Assembly: GCF_003610555.1 (NCBI RefSeq)
Contig: NZ_RAPQ01000009.1
Span: forward strand, 496,001-560,000
Reading direction: 5' to 3'
From: Marinifilum flexuosum
GTDB taxonomy: Bacteria; Bacteroidota; Bacteroidia; Bacteroidales; Marinifilaceae
DNA: 64,000 nt
The translations under genes and the position numbers were made by a program. Below are positions 8,088-17,900 of this stretch, piece by piece; position 1 is the first letter of the stretch; every line of letters starts with the position of its first letter. Under the pieces are notes generated by a model. The model saw only the letters and a program-made list of their open reading frames with translations. It searched no databases and was not told the origin of the DNA.

Positions 8088-8771
8088 ATGAAGAAATTTT
8101 TACCTCTTTTATTTATCTGTATTATCACTATTACAACTGGATTTTGTACAGATAAATCTACACAAAAAGCAAACTTTCCTAATTATGGCGTATTGCAATA
8201 TTTCGTTCCATCTCAAAATGTAACAAGTTTCAATCTAAAACCTTCTTTATACTTAAGCGAAAAATTCCTACCTGGAAAGATCATTACTTGTAATAAGAAT
8301 ATCATCACTCCCAACGGCATACGATACAATATTGCAGAAGATGAAATTGAATGTCAAATTAATACACAATACAGCAGAATTTCATCACCACATAAAATCA
8401 ACGAAGTAGAAATTAATGGAAATCAATACGTTTATAAGAAACATATCCATAAAGGTGACTCTGTTAGTGGTTATTTGCAAATGATTCATTCAGGACAAAA
8501 AAATCTGTATGTAAAATACTATTTAAACGAAGCTAAATATCCATACTCTAAATGCAATATTAGAAATGTATTTTATGTAGAAAAAGCTGACGGTTTTCCT
8601 CAAAAGGTACGTTCTTTAAAAGCAGAAATTCTAAGTATTTATAAAAATCAAGCGAGCTATGCTAATTCGTTTATGAAGAGTAATAACTACCAATGGAATG
8701 ATTCAAAAGCATTAGTTCAGCTGGTTAATTACCTGGAAAAACTTACTGCATCTAGTGTAGCATCACGTTGA
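8088..8771 (+). CDS. Secreted protein of unknown function
   Basis: I do not recognise this 227-residue protein. Residues 1-20 are a Sec signal (MKKFLPLLFICIITITTGFC); the Cys at its end does not sit in a good lipobox. The mature part looks like a soluble beta-rich domain with a KKHIHKGDSVSGYLQM segment and a helical C-terminus. The base usage is AT-rich like its neighbours. Its last 43 bases overlap, in the opposite direction, the last codons of menE, so both reading frames share that DNA. No operon partner is visible. Confidence 0.8.
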   Translation: MKKFLPLLFICIITITTGFCTDKSTQKANFPNYGVLQYFVPSQNVTSFNLKPSLYLSEKFLPGKIITCNKNIITPNGIRYNIAEDEIECQINTQYSRISSPHKINEVEINGNQYVYKKHIHKGDSVSGYLQMIHSGQKNLYVKYYLNEAKYPYSKCNIRNVFYVEKADGFPQKVRSLKAEILSIYKNQASYANSFMKSNNYQWNDSKALVQLVNYLEKLTASSVASR

Positions 8772-9805
8772 ACCTTACCCGTTGATGTTCGTTTAAATTC
8801 GGCGATATAAAATATTTCACGAGCCTGTTCATATTTATTGAGCAGGCTTTTTATTTTACATTCCAATTCCTTTTTCTGATCTTCATCAGCCACATCCCAT
8901 TCAATCAGAAGAACCACTTTTTGTCCCAAATGCTCATCTGGTAATCCGGAAATGAAAAAAGGCTGATTGATTATTGTTTCAAGCTTCTTTTCGATTTGCT
9001 CCGGGAACAATTTTATTCCACCAGAATTAATCACATTATCAAACCTTCCTTTCCACTCAAATTGGGTTTCATCAAGCAATTCTACAACATCATTGGTAAG
9101 CAAAGGCTCATCCAGAATGGCTGGTGCATTTATACTTAAACAATTTCTTGTGTCGATAGAAAACTTCGCATTTCCCATCGCATGATAGGCTTGAGATTTA
9201 GTATTACCATTCAATGCACGAATGGCAACATGTGAAACGGTTTCAGTCATTCCATAGCCAATAAAACATTCGGCAGATAAATCCTGTAAATCATTCTCAA
9301 GAACCTGATCGACAGCTCCACCACCTATTAGCAACTTCTTGATTTGTTGAATGCCTTTCTCTAATTTCAAACTGTTCTTTACCTGCAGAGGAATCATAGC
9401 TGCAAAATCAATATCAGAACAGATATTTTCTAAAGGGTGTCCATCAGGGGCAACTGGCAACAAGTTCAATTGCCACTCAAAAGCACGCACAATCATCATT
9501 TTGCCAGCAATAAAATTAGCAGACAAACAAAAAAGCGCATTCTGTCCTGCTTTAAAATTGAAAAACTCTCCAGTAAGTTTGGCCGAGTTTCTCATTTTTT
9601 GCTTTGATAAGTACATTGGCTTTGGTACACCGGTAGAGCCAGAAGTTTTCGCTTTTACCTGTTCTGCATCATCCAGCCACTCCAAAATAAACTTACAATA
9701 GTCTTTTTCCCATTCGTAATCCGAATGGGACATTTTATTTCTACAATAGCTTAACAGCGCCTTTTCATTGTAATGTATACCATTTATTGAGAGTTCTCTT
9801 GTCAT
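8729..9805 (-). CDS. menE: o-Succinylbenzoate-CoA ligase
   Basis: This 358-residue ANL-superfamily enzyme activates o-succinylbenzoate to its CoA thioester in menaquinone synthesis. It shows the phosphate-binding loop TSGSTGVPKP (residues 54-63), the GYGMTET motif (183-189) and the C-terminal TGKVQRD with the catalytic Lys344. It is shorter than proteobacterial MenE (about 450-490) but normal for Bacteroidetes. It is the last of three men genes (menA, menC, menE) on the minus strand, although 268 bases separate it from menC. The 3' end overlaps the convergent secreted-protein gene by 43 bases. Confidence 0.94.
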   Translation of the reverse strand: MTRELSINGIHYNEKALLSYCRNKMSHSDYEWEKDYCKFILEWLDDAEQVKAKTSGSTGVPKPMYLSKQKMRNSAKLTGEFFNFKAGQNALFCLSANFIAGKMMIVRAFEWQLNLLPVAPDGHPLENICSDIDFAAMIPLQVKNSLKLEKGIQQIKKLLIGGGAVDQVLENDLQDLSAECFIGYGMTETVSHVAIRALNGNTKSQAYHAMGNAKFSIDTRNCLSINAPAILDEPLLTNDVVELLDETQFEWKGRFDNVINSGGIKLFPEQIEKKLETIINQPFFISGLPDEHLGQKVVLLIEWDVADEDQKKELECKIKSLLNKYEQAREIFYIAEFKRTSTGKVQRDATLDAVSFSR

Positions 9806-9885
9806 TTAAATCTGATATTGAAAATTTCAATTGCCTTACTCTGATTGTATCGTTTAATACTTATCAATCTTTTATCCTCAAGCCG

Positions 9886-9943
9886 GATTGGCTCTTACTT
9901 TTCTCCTTAGATGAGAAAAGTAAGCAAAAGAATCAAGCCAATC
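9886..9943. repeat. Nested inverted repeat between menC and menE
   Basis: An outer pair (GATTGGCT at 9886 and AGCCAATC at 9936) encloses an inner 12-bp pair (CTTACTTTTCTC at 9894 and GAGAAAAGTAAG at 9913). The unit looks like a dispersed intergenic palindrome rather than a terminator, since no T run follows on either strand. It fills most of the 268-base gap inside the men gene cluster. Confidence 0.6.
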
Positions 9944-10073
9944 GGATACTGCTCGCCATTCCATAGCAACAGATTATCCCGAATCGCGTCCGATCGGCAA
10001 CTCCCGCTCAAAATTATTTCAAACTATTAACATTCACCAAGTTTGTATCCCGAAAAATTGATACTGACTCGTC

Positions 10074-11117
10074 TTAAATCTTATCCCAATTTAATTGATT
10101 ATCGTATTTCAAAAATCCATTATCGATAATCAATGGAGAAGCAATATTATTGGTATACAGCTGTCCTGTTCCCAAGCCTTGAGGCATAGGGTTATTCAAA
10201 GTATATGTCCATTGGGCAATTGCATTCAATCCAATATTCGATTCCAAAGCAGATGTGATCCACCAAGGAATATTTCTATCATTCGCAAGATCGATCCATT
10301 CCTGAGATCCTTTAATCCCTCCCACCAAACTTGGTTTTAAAATGATATACTGAGGAGCTATTTCATCCAACAATTCAGCTTTAGCAGGTGTATCGTAAAC
10401 TCCTATTAACTCCTCATCCAAAGCAATTGGCAGAGGAGTATTGGCACACAGATCAGCCATTTCTTTTACCTGACCTTGCTTTATGGGTTGCTCAATTGAA
10501 TGCAAATCGAATTGAGCTAAAGCCTTCAATTTTTCCAAAGCAGAATCAGGAGAAAAAGCACCATTGGCATCCACACGCAATTCAATTTTATCTTTGTCGA
10601 AGTCTTTTCGGATAGATTCCAGCAGTCTTAACTCTTCCCTAAAATCGATGGCTCCAATTTTCATTTTGATGCAATCAAAACCAGTCTCTAACTTTTGTTC
10701 AATCTGCTCTTTCATAAAAACAGGATCGCCCATCCATATCAATCCATTAATAGGAATTTTATCGGTACCATTGCCAAAATCAGAAGGAAACAAGATTTTG
10801 GAACCTTTGGCCTTAAAATCTAAAAATGCAGTTTCCAATCCAAAATAAATGGATGGCCATTCTCTTAGGCCTCCTTCCAAATAGTACCAGTAATCTCCAA
10901 TCTGATCGCAAAGCTCTTGCAGTTTCTCTTCATACCCTTCTCGATCATCCGGACTTAAGCCTTTTATGATAGAGCACTCTCCTATTCCAATTATTTCGGG
11001 TTCCTTATCGTCCCACAAACGAATAAACCAAGAATCTTTTTCAGTTAAAACCCCACGAGATGTACCACTCGGACGTTTAAAATTTAGAGGGTAATGTACG
11101 TAATCTGCTTTAAGCAT
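10074..11117 (-). CDS. menC: o-Succinylbenzoate synthase
   Basis: This enolase-superfamily enzyme dehydrates SHCHC to o-succinylbenzoate. Numbered from the TTG three codons further up, the general acid/base lysine pair is KMK (154-156), the metal ligands are in RVDANGAF (Asp186), SIEQP (Glu212) and LDEE (Asp237), and the second base is Lys264 in LKPSLVGG. The ATG at 11117 gives 347 residues and is preferred to the TTG at 11126. It follows menA and precedes menE. The gap to menA contains a 13-base phrase repeated twice. Confidence 0.94.
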   Translation of the reverse strand: MLKADYVHYPLNFKRPSGTSRGVLTEKDSWFIRLWDDKEPEIIGIGECSIIKGLSPDDREGYEEKLQELCDQIGDYWYYLEGGLREWPSIYFGLETAFLDFKAKGSKILFPSDFGNGTDKIPINGLIWMGDPVFMKEQIEQKLETGFDCIKMKIGAIDFREELRLLESIRKDFDKDKIELRVDANGAFSPDSALEKLKALAQFDLHSIEQPIKQGQVKEMADLCANTPLPIALDEELIGVYDTPAKAELLDEIAPQYIILKPSLVGGIKGSQEWIDLANDRNIPWWITSALESNIGLNAIAQWTYTLNNPMPQGLGTGQLYTNNIASPLIIDNGFLKYDNQLNWDKI

Positions 11118-11128
11118 CTTTTTCAATG

Positions 11129-11157
11129 ATCAGTTATCAGTAAACAGTTATCAGTAA
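11129..11157. repeat. Doubled phrase CAGTTATCAGTAA between menA and menC
   Basis: CAGTTATCAGTAA occurs twice within 29 bases. It belongs to the type of self-repeating filler phrase that recurs in intergenic DNA of this window. Confidence 0.5.
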
Positions 11158-11158
11158 T

Positions 11159-12061
11159 CTAAAGTAATAAGCCTATTCCAAAACTCAAACTAAACAAGAG
11201 AGTTGACAAGGCCAGTTTTTTCAATTCAGGATCTAATTCTCTTGCTACCTTGTTTTTTATTACCACCGCTGTATGTTTAATCAACAAGGGTAAGCTAATC
11301 ACAAATAGAAGCTGGTAAAATGAATTCCAGTGGACATATATATATGCACAAGCCGAAAGCACTGCAAAACCAATCAAGAACAAATGGTATTTCTTAGCTG
11401 TTTCAGAACCAATTTTCACCACCAAAGTTCGTTTTCCAGAAAGAGAATCATTTTCGATATCGCGCATGTTATTCAAATTCAAAACACCCACACTTAGCAA
11501 TCCAACCGAAGTTGCCGGCAAGAAAATGGTCCAGTTTAAATCACCGGTATGCAAAAAATAGGTTCCCATAACTCCGGCCAAGCCAAAAAACAGGAATACA
11601 AACAAATCTCCAAAGCCACTATATCCATAAGGATTCTTTCCCACTGTATAATTTATGGCCGCTCCTATGGCCAACAAACCAACTCCTAACATGATTAACG
11701 CCTGGGTGTAATTCAACAATTGCAATGCTTCCCACAACAACCAAAGCCCTGATACCAGCGATAACAAAACAAATACAACCACCATTCTGGTCATCTCTTT
11801 CTTGGTAATCACACCACTCTGAACGGCTCTTTCCGGACCAACTCTATTCTCATTATCAGCACCCGAAATGGAATCTCCCAAATCGTTGGCCAAATTCGAC
11901 AATATCTGTAAAAACAAGGTTGTTAAGGTTGCCAGCAAGAATATTTTTAGGCTAAACTTGTGATCGGAGGCAGCCAGCAAACTGCCAAGAAAGATATTAG
12001 AAAGTGCTAAAGGCAAAGTCCTTAGTCTAAATGCATGAATCCATGCTTTGGTTTTACTCAT
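11159..12061 (-). CDS. menA: 1,4-Dihydroxy-2-naphthoate polyprenyltransferase
   Basis: This 300-residue UbiA-family membrane enzyme has about eight to nine hydrophobic helices. The first Asp-rich motif is NDLGDSISGADNENRVGPERA and the second is NNMRDIENDSLSGKRTL; both bind the Mg-pyrophosphate of the prenyl donor. It attaches the isoprenoid tail to DHNA, giving demethylmenaquinone. It heads the menA-menC-menE group on the minus strand. MenH and the final methyltransferase MenG are not in this window. Confidence 0.95.
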   Translation of the reverse strand: MSKTKAWIHAFRLRTLPLALSNIFLGSLLAASDHKFSLKIFLLATLTTLFLQILSNLANDLGDSISGADNENRVGPERAVQSGVITKKEMTRMVVVFVLLSLVSGLWLLWEALQLLNYTQALIMLGVGLLAIGAAINYTVGKNPYGYSGFGDLFVFLFFGLAGVMGTYFLHTGDLNWTIFLPATSVGLLSVGVLNLNNMRDIENDSLSGKRTLVVKIGSETAKKYHLFLIGFAVLSACAYIYVHWNSFYQLLFVISLPLLIKHTAVVIKNKVARELDPELKKLALSTLLFSLSFGIGLLL

Positions 12062-12203
12062 CGGTGTTATAGAATTGATCAGGCTGTAAATTTAATAATT
12101 TTGCAAAGACAAGGCATTACCATGACCGCTGAAGTACAATTAGAATTGCCTTATCATTCTTAATTCCTTGAGCTTTTTCACGATTCTAAGCATTCAAGAC
12201 TTT

Positions 12204-12231
12204 CATAAAAAAAGCGATGCAATGCACCGCT
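12204..12231 (-). terminator. Terminator-like hairpin downstream of the Tat-signal gene
   Basis: On the minus strand AGCGGTGC pairs with GCATCGCT (one mismatch) and is followed by seven T. It lies about 50 bases past the stop of the gene at 12284. Confidence 0.6.
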
Positions 12232-12237
12232 GATTGT

Positions 12238-12267
12238 TGTACAGACGTAGCATGCTACGTCACTACA
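12238..12267. repeat. Palindromic intergenic repeat
   Basis: GACGTAGCATGCTACGTC (12244-12261) is a perfect 18-bp palindrome, extended by TGTA/TACA with mismatched CA/AC steps. Palindromes of this form are familiar as dispersed repeats in Bacteroidetes genomes. Confidence 0.6.
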
Positions 12268-12283
12268 TAATTGATATGAAAGG

Positions 12284-12652
12284 TTATGCTTCTAATTCGG
12301 GAGTTATGGAATTGGCAAATCTTTTCGATACTTCAATATATTTCGATTTAAAATCATCATGCTTGATGTATTCTTTAATCTCTTCTTGCCATCCGTTGGC
12401 CTCTTCCGATAGCTCCATTATTCTTTTCTTGTTGGCAATATTCTCTTTGTTTTTCTTCTCCTCCTCAACAACATCAATGTACTGATCTACCCATTTTTCG
12501 TATCGTGTAAGGAAAGCTTCTCGATCTTCGATATTCGAATATTTATTCGGATTAACCTCAGCCAACACCTCAGTATCAATCAAAGCTGCAGCTCCAACCG
12601 TCAATCCTAATTTCTGTAAAAAACCTCTTCGTGTACTATTTTGATTACTCAT
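12284..12652 (-). CDS. Small Tat-exported protein of unknown function
   Basis: The product is 122 residues. A twin-arginine signal is present (STRRGFLQK at residues 6-14, then LGLTVGAAALI), with likely cleavage near residue 30. The mature part is about 90 residues, highly charged and helical (EEEKKNKENIANKKRIMEL), with Trp residues at spaced positions. No metal-binding motif can be seen, so the reason for Tat export is unclear; it could ride with a partner. It stands alone between menA and the HD-domain gene with its own terminator. Confidence 0.8.
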   Translation of the reverse strand: MSNQNSTRRGFLQKLGLTVGAAALIDTEVLAEVNPNKYSNIEDREAFLTRYEKWVDQYIDVVEEEKKNKENIANKKRIMELSEEANGWQEEIKEYIKHDDFKSKYIEVSKRFANSITPELEA

Positions 12653-12779
12653 AAGTGCAATTTTAATTCCAACAACATCTTTTGATTTCTACCCTTAAAA
12701 ACTTCAAGAATCCAATAAAAGACTTTCGGGTCTTAAAACTACTATTTAAATTCAGTTTAAACAATAGGCAAACGCAGAT

Positions 12780-12945
12780 TAATATTTTTATCCACAAATA
12801 CACACAAATGAACTCAAATGATAATGTCACCGTTCTTTTCATTTGTGCTAATTTGTGTCCATTCGTGGACCTAGTTTTTCATTTTGGTGCATTTGCGGAC
12901 CTATTTTTTATAAATTTGGAATTCGTAATTAATAATTCGTAATTC
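12780..12945. repeat. Intergenic filler with imperfectly repeated phrases
   Basis: The stretch contains two imperfect versions of a phrase of the type TTGTGTCCATTCGTGGACC / TTGGTGCATTTGCGGACC, then a doubled AATTCGTAATT immediately before the ATG of the HD-domain gene. Similar phrases (CCACGAAGAACACGAAGG) occur at 18117 and 21185. No gene is present. Confidence 0.5.
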
Positions 12946-13521
12946 ATGTCACATATTCCCAAAAGAGAAGAAGCGCTGGAACTACTTACCACTTATACCA
13001 AGAACCCAAGTTTAATTATTCATGCCAAAGCAGTTGAAGCCTGCATGCGATACTACGCACGCAAACATGGCGAGGATGAAGAAAAATGGGGAATTATTGG
13101 TCTGGTTCACGATATGGATTGGGAACAATTTCCTGAAGAACATACCCAAAAGACTCGTGAAATTCTGAAAGCAGCCAACTGGCCCGAGGAATACATTCGT
13201 GCGGTGGAAAGCCATGCCTACCTCACCTGTACCGAGGTTGTTCCTGAAAGCCTAATGGAGAAAACCATTTATGCCGTTGACGAGCTAACAGGCCTCATCA
13301 GAACCACTGCCCTGATTCGCCCTTCCAAATCTGTTTTAGATGTGAAGGTGAAATCGGTAAAGCGCAATTGGAAAAACAAACGATTTGCAGCTGGCGTTGA
13401 TCGAACGGTTATTGAACGAGGTGCCGAAATGCTGGGTATGGAAATCCCCGACCTGATTCATGACTGCATTGAGGCCATGAAAGAGGTGGCTGAAGAAATT
13501 GAGTTAAAAGGCAATTTGTAA
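12946..13521 (+). CDS. HD-domain protein (predicted metal-dependent phosphohydrolase)
   Basis: This 191-residue protein has the HD pattern: His26 (HAKAVE), His55-Asp56 (LVHDMDWE), His88 (ESHAY) and Asp112 (AVDELTG). These residues would hold one or two metal ions. Single-domain HD proteins of this size act on nucleotides or phosphate esters; the substrate cannot be named. The start is an ATG directly after the filler repeat, with no visible ribosome site. No partner gene. Confidence 0.9.
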   Translation: MSHIPKREEALELLTTYTKNPSLIIHAKAVEACMRYYARKHGEDEEKWGIIGLVHDMDWEQFPEEHTQKTREILKAANWPEEYIRAVESHAYLTCTEVVPESLMEKTIYAVDELTGLIRTTALIRPSKSVLDVKVKSVKRNWKNKRFAAGVDRTVIERGAEMLGMEIPDLIHDCIEAMKEVAEEIELKGNL

Positions 13522-13569
13522 GCTCAAAAGATTAGCTCGATACACGATTTATCCCTACAACATATGAAT

Positions 13570-13795
13570 AATGGCTGTCTTCGCGAGGACGAAGAATGAG
13601 GACGTGGCGATCTGTTAAAAAACGCAGGGAGTAATTTTAAGCAGATTCCTTCGTCGTACCTCCTTGGAATGACAGCTTTGATTGCATTAGGGATAGAAAC
13701 GGTTACCCCACAGCGAGGTACGAGCGAGGAGTATAAGTGAATAGCCCGCCCCGCAGGGAAATGCCCAAGTAGAGAAAATCGAAATAAGAAACCAT
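13570..13795. repeat. Dispersed-type intergenic repeat element
   Basis: The region is richer in G and C than its surroundings and has phrases typical of multi-copy intergenic DNA in Bacteroidetes: CTTCGCGAGGACGAAGAATG, ATTCCTTCGTCGTACCTCC, GGGATAGAAACGGTTACCCC and GAATAGCCCGCCCCGCAGGG. A 97-codon minus-strand frame covers it, but its low-complexity content is what such a repeat would give in any frame, so I do not call a gene. Confidence 0.6.
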
Positions 13796-13821
13796 AGATT
13801 ATACAGATATATTTCAATTAA

Positions 13822-14292
13822 ATGAAAACACCCAGAATCATATTAAGTCTAACCCTTATACTTTGGATACTTTCCACAGGAATCGTCATTCTGGACAAAA
13901 CCACCCCATTGATAATTACCAGTATCAAAATCTATTATTCTCTCTTGATTACTTCCTTTGCCTTATTGGCAATCATCATCCTAAGATTCTGGCTAAAAAT
14001 AAAAGGAGAAACATTGGTCTTGTCATTCTCAATGAGTGTAGCATTGCTTTTCGCCATTGCCTATGTGCTAACTTGGCGATTGGAATGGAAAACTGAAACA
14101 ATCCTCTACAAAAATCTTCATCTTCAAAACCGAACCATTGAATTTCAAAGAATGGATTTGGGCATTTTTGGTACTAAATCAAGAACAATCGACCGAATGA
14201 GAATTCTCCCCTACGTTGAATGGAACAAAGAAATACGAGTAAATGAAATTGACCCTTTAACATGGAAGAAGGTAGATATAGATCAAACTTGA
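13822..14292 (+). CDS. Small membrane protein of unknown function
   Basis: This 156-residue protein has three hydrophobic segments (about residues 6-25, 32-56 and 66-87) followed by a charged soluble tail of about 65 residues with WRLEWKTETILYKN and an IDRMRILPYVEW segment. I do not recognise the family. It lies alone downstream of the dispersed repeat. Codon use looks like neighbouring genes, so it is likely real. Confidence 0.75.
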   Translation: MKTPRIILSLTLILWILSTGIVILDKTTPLIITSIKIYYSLLITSFALLAIIILRFWLKIKGETLVLSFSMSVALLFAIAYVLTWRLEWKTETILYKNLHLQNRTIEFQRMDLGIFGTKSRTIDRMRILPYVEWNKEIRVNEIDPLTWKKVDIDQT

Positions 14293-14404
14293 CGATCTTA
14301 ACCTGTCAAATCAATCAGCACCTTCTTTTTCGCACCTCAAACCTCCAAATCAAAGCCTTCTGACAGTACAAACACAAACGACCAATACAGTTTATCAATA
14401 GTTT

Positions 14405-14447
14405 TTGACTTTTGTCAACAATTTGACAGGAAATACTACTATTTTTG
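14405..14447 (+). promoter_or_regulatory. Promoter with alternating TTGAC/GTCAA sites upstream of the lipoprotein-AsmA pair
   Basis: TTGAC at 14405, GTCAA at 14414 and TTGAC at 14423 alternate at exactly 9-base steps, forming two overlapping dyads. They sit just ahead of a perfect -7 box TATTTTTG (14440-14447). A start of transcription near 14452 would leave a leader of about 110 bases before the lipoprotein ATG. A regulator bound at the dyads would cover the -33 region. Confidence 0.5.
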
Positions 14448-14563
14448 TACTGATTTTGACATCAAAAATCAAACAATTCTCAAATACAAATGAAACATAT
14501 GAAACAAGCATGATTCTTTTAAGCTTGCGGTTTCCATATGACAAATAGAAAGAAATTAAACAG

Positions 14564-14935
14564 ATGAAAAGATTTGCACTTATTTTTGTAAGCATTGCTG
14601 CAACAGTACTATCCATGACTTCATGTTCGAGTGATGACGATGATGTTAATCCAAATTTTGATGAAAGCTTAATTATTGGAAAGTGGAAAAGTGGTACACT
14701 GTATGAAAGATACGACCTTGATTATTCAGGAGCCACCTGGGATACCGCCGATGATGTAACAGAGGCAGAAGCACAGAATTTTACCTGGACAATTACCAAA
14801 GATCAGTTGGAACAAATTCATATCATCGAAAATGGTGGAAAAGTTCCTAAAGTATACACCATTACCAATCTAACAGCAACTACTTTAGAGTACGAAGATG
14901 CTTACAGAAAATCGAAATCATTCAGCAAAATATAA
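14564..14935 (+). CDS. Lipocalin-like lipoprotein
   Basis: This 123-residue protein has a lipoprotein signal with the lipobox SMTSC; the acylated Cys21 is followed by SSDDDD, the acidic pattern that marks surface export of lipoproteins in Bacteroidetes. The mature part begins with the pattern IIGKWKSGTLYERYDL and continues as short beta strands, like the lipocalin-type domains common in this phylum. The ligand is unknown. It lies 4 bases before the AsmA-family start, so the two are probably co-transcribed. Confidence 0.85.
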   Translation: MKRFALIFVSIAATVLSMTSCSSDDDDVNPNFDESLIIGKWKSGTLYERYDLDYSGATWDTADDVTEAEAQNFTWTITKDQLEQIHIIENGGKVPKVYTITNLTATTLEYEDAYRKSKSFSKI

Positions 14936-14939
14936 TACA

Positions 14940-17900
14940 ATGCGAGTATTGAAAAAAGTTGGACTGGCTTTTCTGGTATTGGTTGTTGTATTGACAATAG
15001 CTGCGGCTATATCGCTGTGGTATCTTTTTACACCGGAAAAAATAACCCCATTAGCCAATAAGCAGGCAAAAAATTATTTGACGTGTACTACTACTATCGA
15101 AAAAGTTGAGCCAACTTTTTTTAGTACCTATCCGTTTTTTGGACTCGAGCTTACAAATCTTTGTTTGAGTGAGAGCCCTAAGGATACCATCTTGTACTCT
15201 GGCAAATGCTTTGCCTCGGTAGATGTAATGTCCTACTTGTTCGACGACAAAATCATTCTTAGCCCCTTTCTTGTGGATGGAGGTAATGTGAATGTGAAAA
15301 TAGACGCTCAGGGGCGGATGAATCTGGATGTTTACAAAGCCAGCTCCGATTCAAAAGAAACAGATTCTGAACCTATGTCTCTTGGCGATATGGATATCAG
15401 CAATGTGGAACTGAAGAATTTCAATGCGACATTTACCGATGATTCTGCAAAGAGAAAGGCTAAAGTTGAGAACCTGAATGCCAAACTGGCATTGATATAC
15501 ACCGGAAAGAAACAGTTGGTCGATTTGGACATGCAAGCAAACAGCCTGCTTTTTGAAACTGCCGACTCCATGGCTCTTCATGTGGATGCTCAAGGCTGCG
15601 ATCTAAAAATCAAAACCAATGGAAAGGACAAAAACCTATACCATTCCGATATCAAGCTTGCGTGCGAGGAAATTTCTCTTGCCATGGCTGGTGATGAACT
15701 TTTATCGCAGATGAAAATCGATACCCGCCTGCCTTTTGATTTGAACCTTTCGAAAAATTCTTTCGATTTACAGAAGGCAAAACTCACAATTAAGGACGAG
15801 CAGGAAATCACTTGCAGTGGTACGGTTAGCATGCTGAAAGATGAATCGCTGGCAACAGATTTGCAATATGCTACCAATGAATTGGATGTTGAAAAGATGT
15901 TGGCCCTTGTTCCCAAAGCATATGCCGAACCGCTACAGGACATCAAGGCAAAGGGGCTTGCTAAAATATCAGGATCGGTAAAAGGTCAGTTATCCGATAC
16001 CAGTATGCCACTGGTAAAAGCCAAGATAGACTACTCCAAGGGAGAGGTGAAATACACAGGTTATCCTAGAGTGAAAGATCTTCAATGCTCCTTGGTCACC
16101 AATGTGGATTTAAATGGAAAACAGCCTTCCGATATCAGTATCAGCAACAGCTATGCTCGTATTGCGAACAGCTCGGTTTCTGTGAAAGGAAACATTTCGA
16201 ATATACTCGAAAGTCCGGTGTATGATTTGTATACCAAAGGCGATTTTACTTTGGTAGATTTAAAACCCTTCATTCCAAAAGATCAGAATGTAGTTCTAAA
16301 GGGATCGCTGCAGGGAAATGCACATGCACAGTTCTCGCAAGACGATGTGCTCAAAGAGAAGTATCATCGAATTAAATTAAGTGGGGATTTTAAGGCTCAG
16401 GATTTTCATACCATCTATAATGATAGCATAAACCTGAATCTGGACACAGCTAATATTAAGCTGAAATTGCCGGGACACAACAAGGCCGACAAGGATCTTT
16501 TGTTTGCAAATATTGAACTTGATGCAGCAAATATGGATGTGCAGTTGTCACCCGATATGAATGCGGCAACTGAAAACTTGCAGCTTTCTGTGAAGGTTAA
16601 CAATCCTGCAAAAGGCTTATCGGCACCAATCAGCTCCTGTGCCTTTGCATTTGCCAGCCTGCGTGCTAAAAGCGATACCTTATCGGTTTATGCCGGCAAT
16701 GCGAATGGAGAACTTGCATACGTTCCAAGCCTTAAGGGAAAACAGGAGGTTGCCCTTATCAATTCTACAATGAATAGTGAAAAGCTAGCTGTTTCGGGCA
16801 AGGATACTGTTCTTTTTGATACCCAAACGCTACATGCCAAAACCAATCTGAAGTACGACGAATCGCAGGAAAATGTGATGCTAAAATGGCAGCCCGAAGT
16901 GGACATTCGTTTCTCTCAGGCAATGTTTAATTTGAATGAAAAGCTGAAGGGACAAATTCCGAATATTTCATTTGCCCTTAACAGGGATAACATGAAAATT
17001 GAGAAGGCAAGTTTAATTTTAGGAGATTCCGACTTTAGCCTTGATGGTGAACTTACCGATATCAGTAAGTACCTGAAGAAGGAAGCATTGCTGAAAGGGA
17101 AATTTAACCTGGCTTCAAAAAATACCGATGTTTACCAACTGATGGATATTTTTAATGGCATGGGAAGCGAAGAAACTGCCTCTGATAATAAAGAAGCAGA
17201 AGACGATCCATTTATGGTACCCAAGGGAGTGGAAATTCAATTGAATACAAATATTGACAAGACCATTGTAAGCAACAATGTGATTGAAAATATAAAAGGA
17301 GGGCTAACCGTAAAGGATGGTACCTTGGTTCTGGATCAGATGGGTTTTACAAGCAAGGCAGCCAATATGCAGCTAACAGCAATTTACCGTTCGGATAGAA
17401 AAAATCACCTCTTTACCGGTATCGATTTTCATCTTTTAGATATTGATATCGCCGAATTGATTGATTTGATTCCTACGGTTGATACCATGATTCCAATGCT
17501 TAAATCCTTTAAAGGAAAAGGTGAATTCCACCTGGCAGGCGAAACCTACCTAAAGAGCGATTACTCTCTTAAAAATTCAACCATTAGAGGTGCGGCGGCA
17601 TTTCAAGGTGAGGAGCTAACACTAATGGATAGCGAAACCTTCGACATGATTGCCAGCAAACTAATGTTTAAGAAAAAAACAGAGAACGTGATCGATCGAT
17701 TAAGTGTTGAGATGACGCTTTACAAGGATGAAATAGACCTCTACCCTTTCTTGATTGAAATGGACAATTACAAGGCAGTATTATCGGGACGTCATAACCT
17801 GGATAATCATTTTAACTATCACATTTCGGTAACCGATACGCCTTTACCGGTTCGATTGGGATTGAATGTAAGCGGCACACTTGAGGATTTGGATTACAAG

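Noticed and set aside
13524-13817. 97-codon minus-strand frame
   Set aside because: It lies across a dispersed intergenic repeat and has a biased, low-complexity sequence without domain features.
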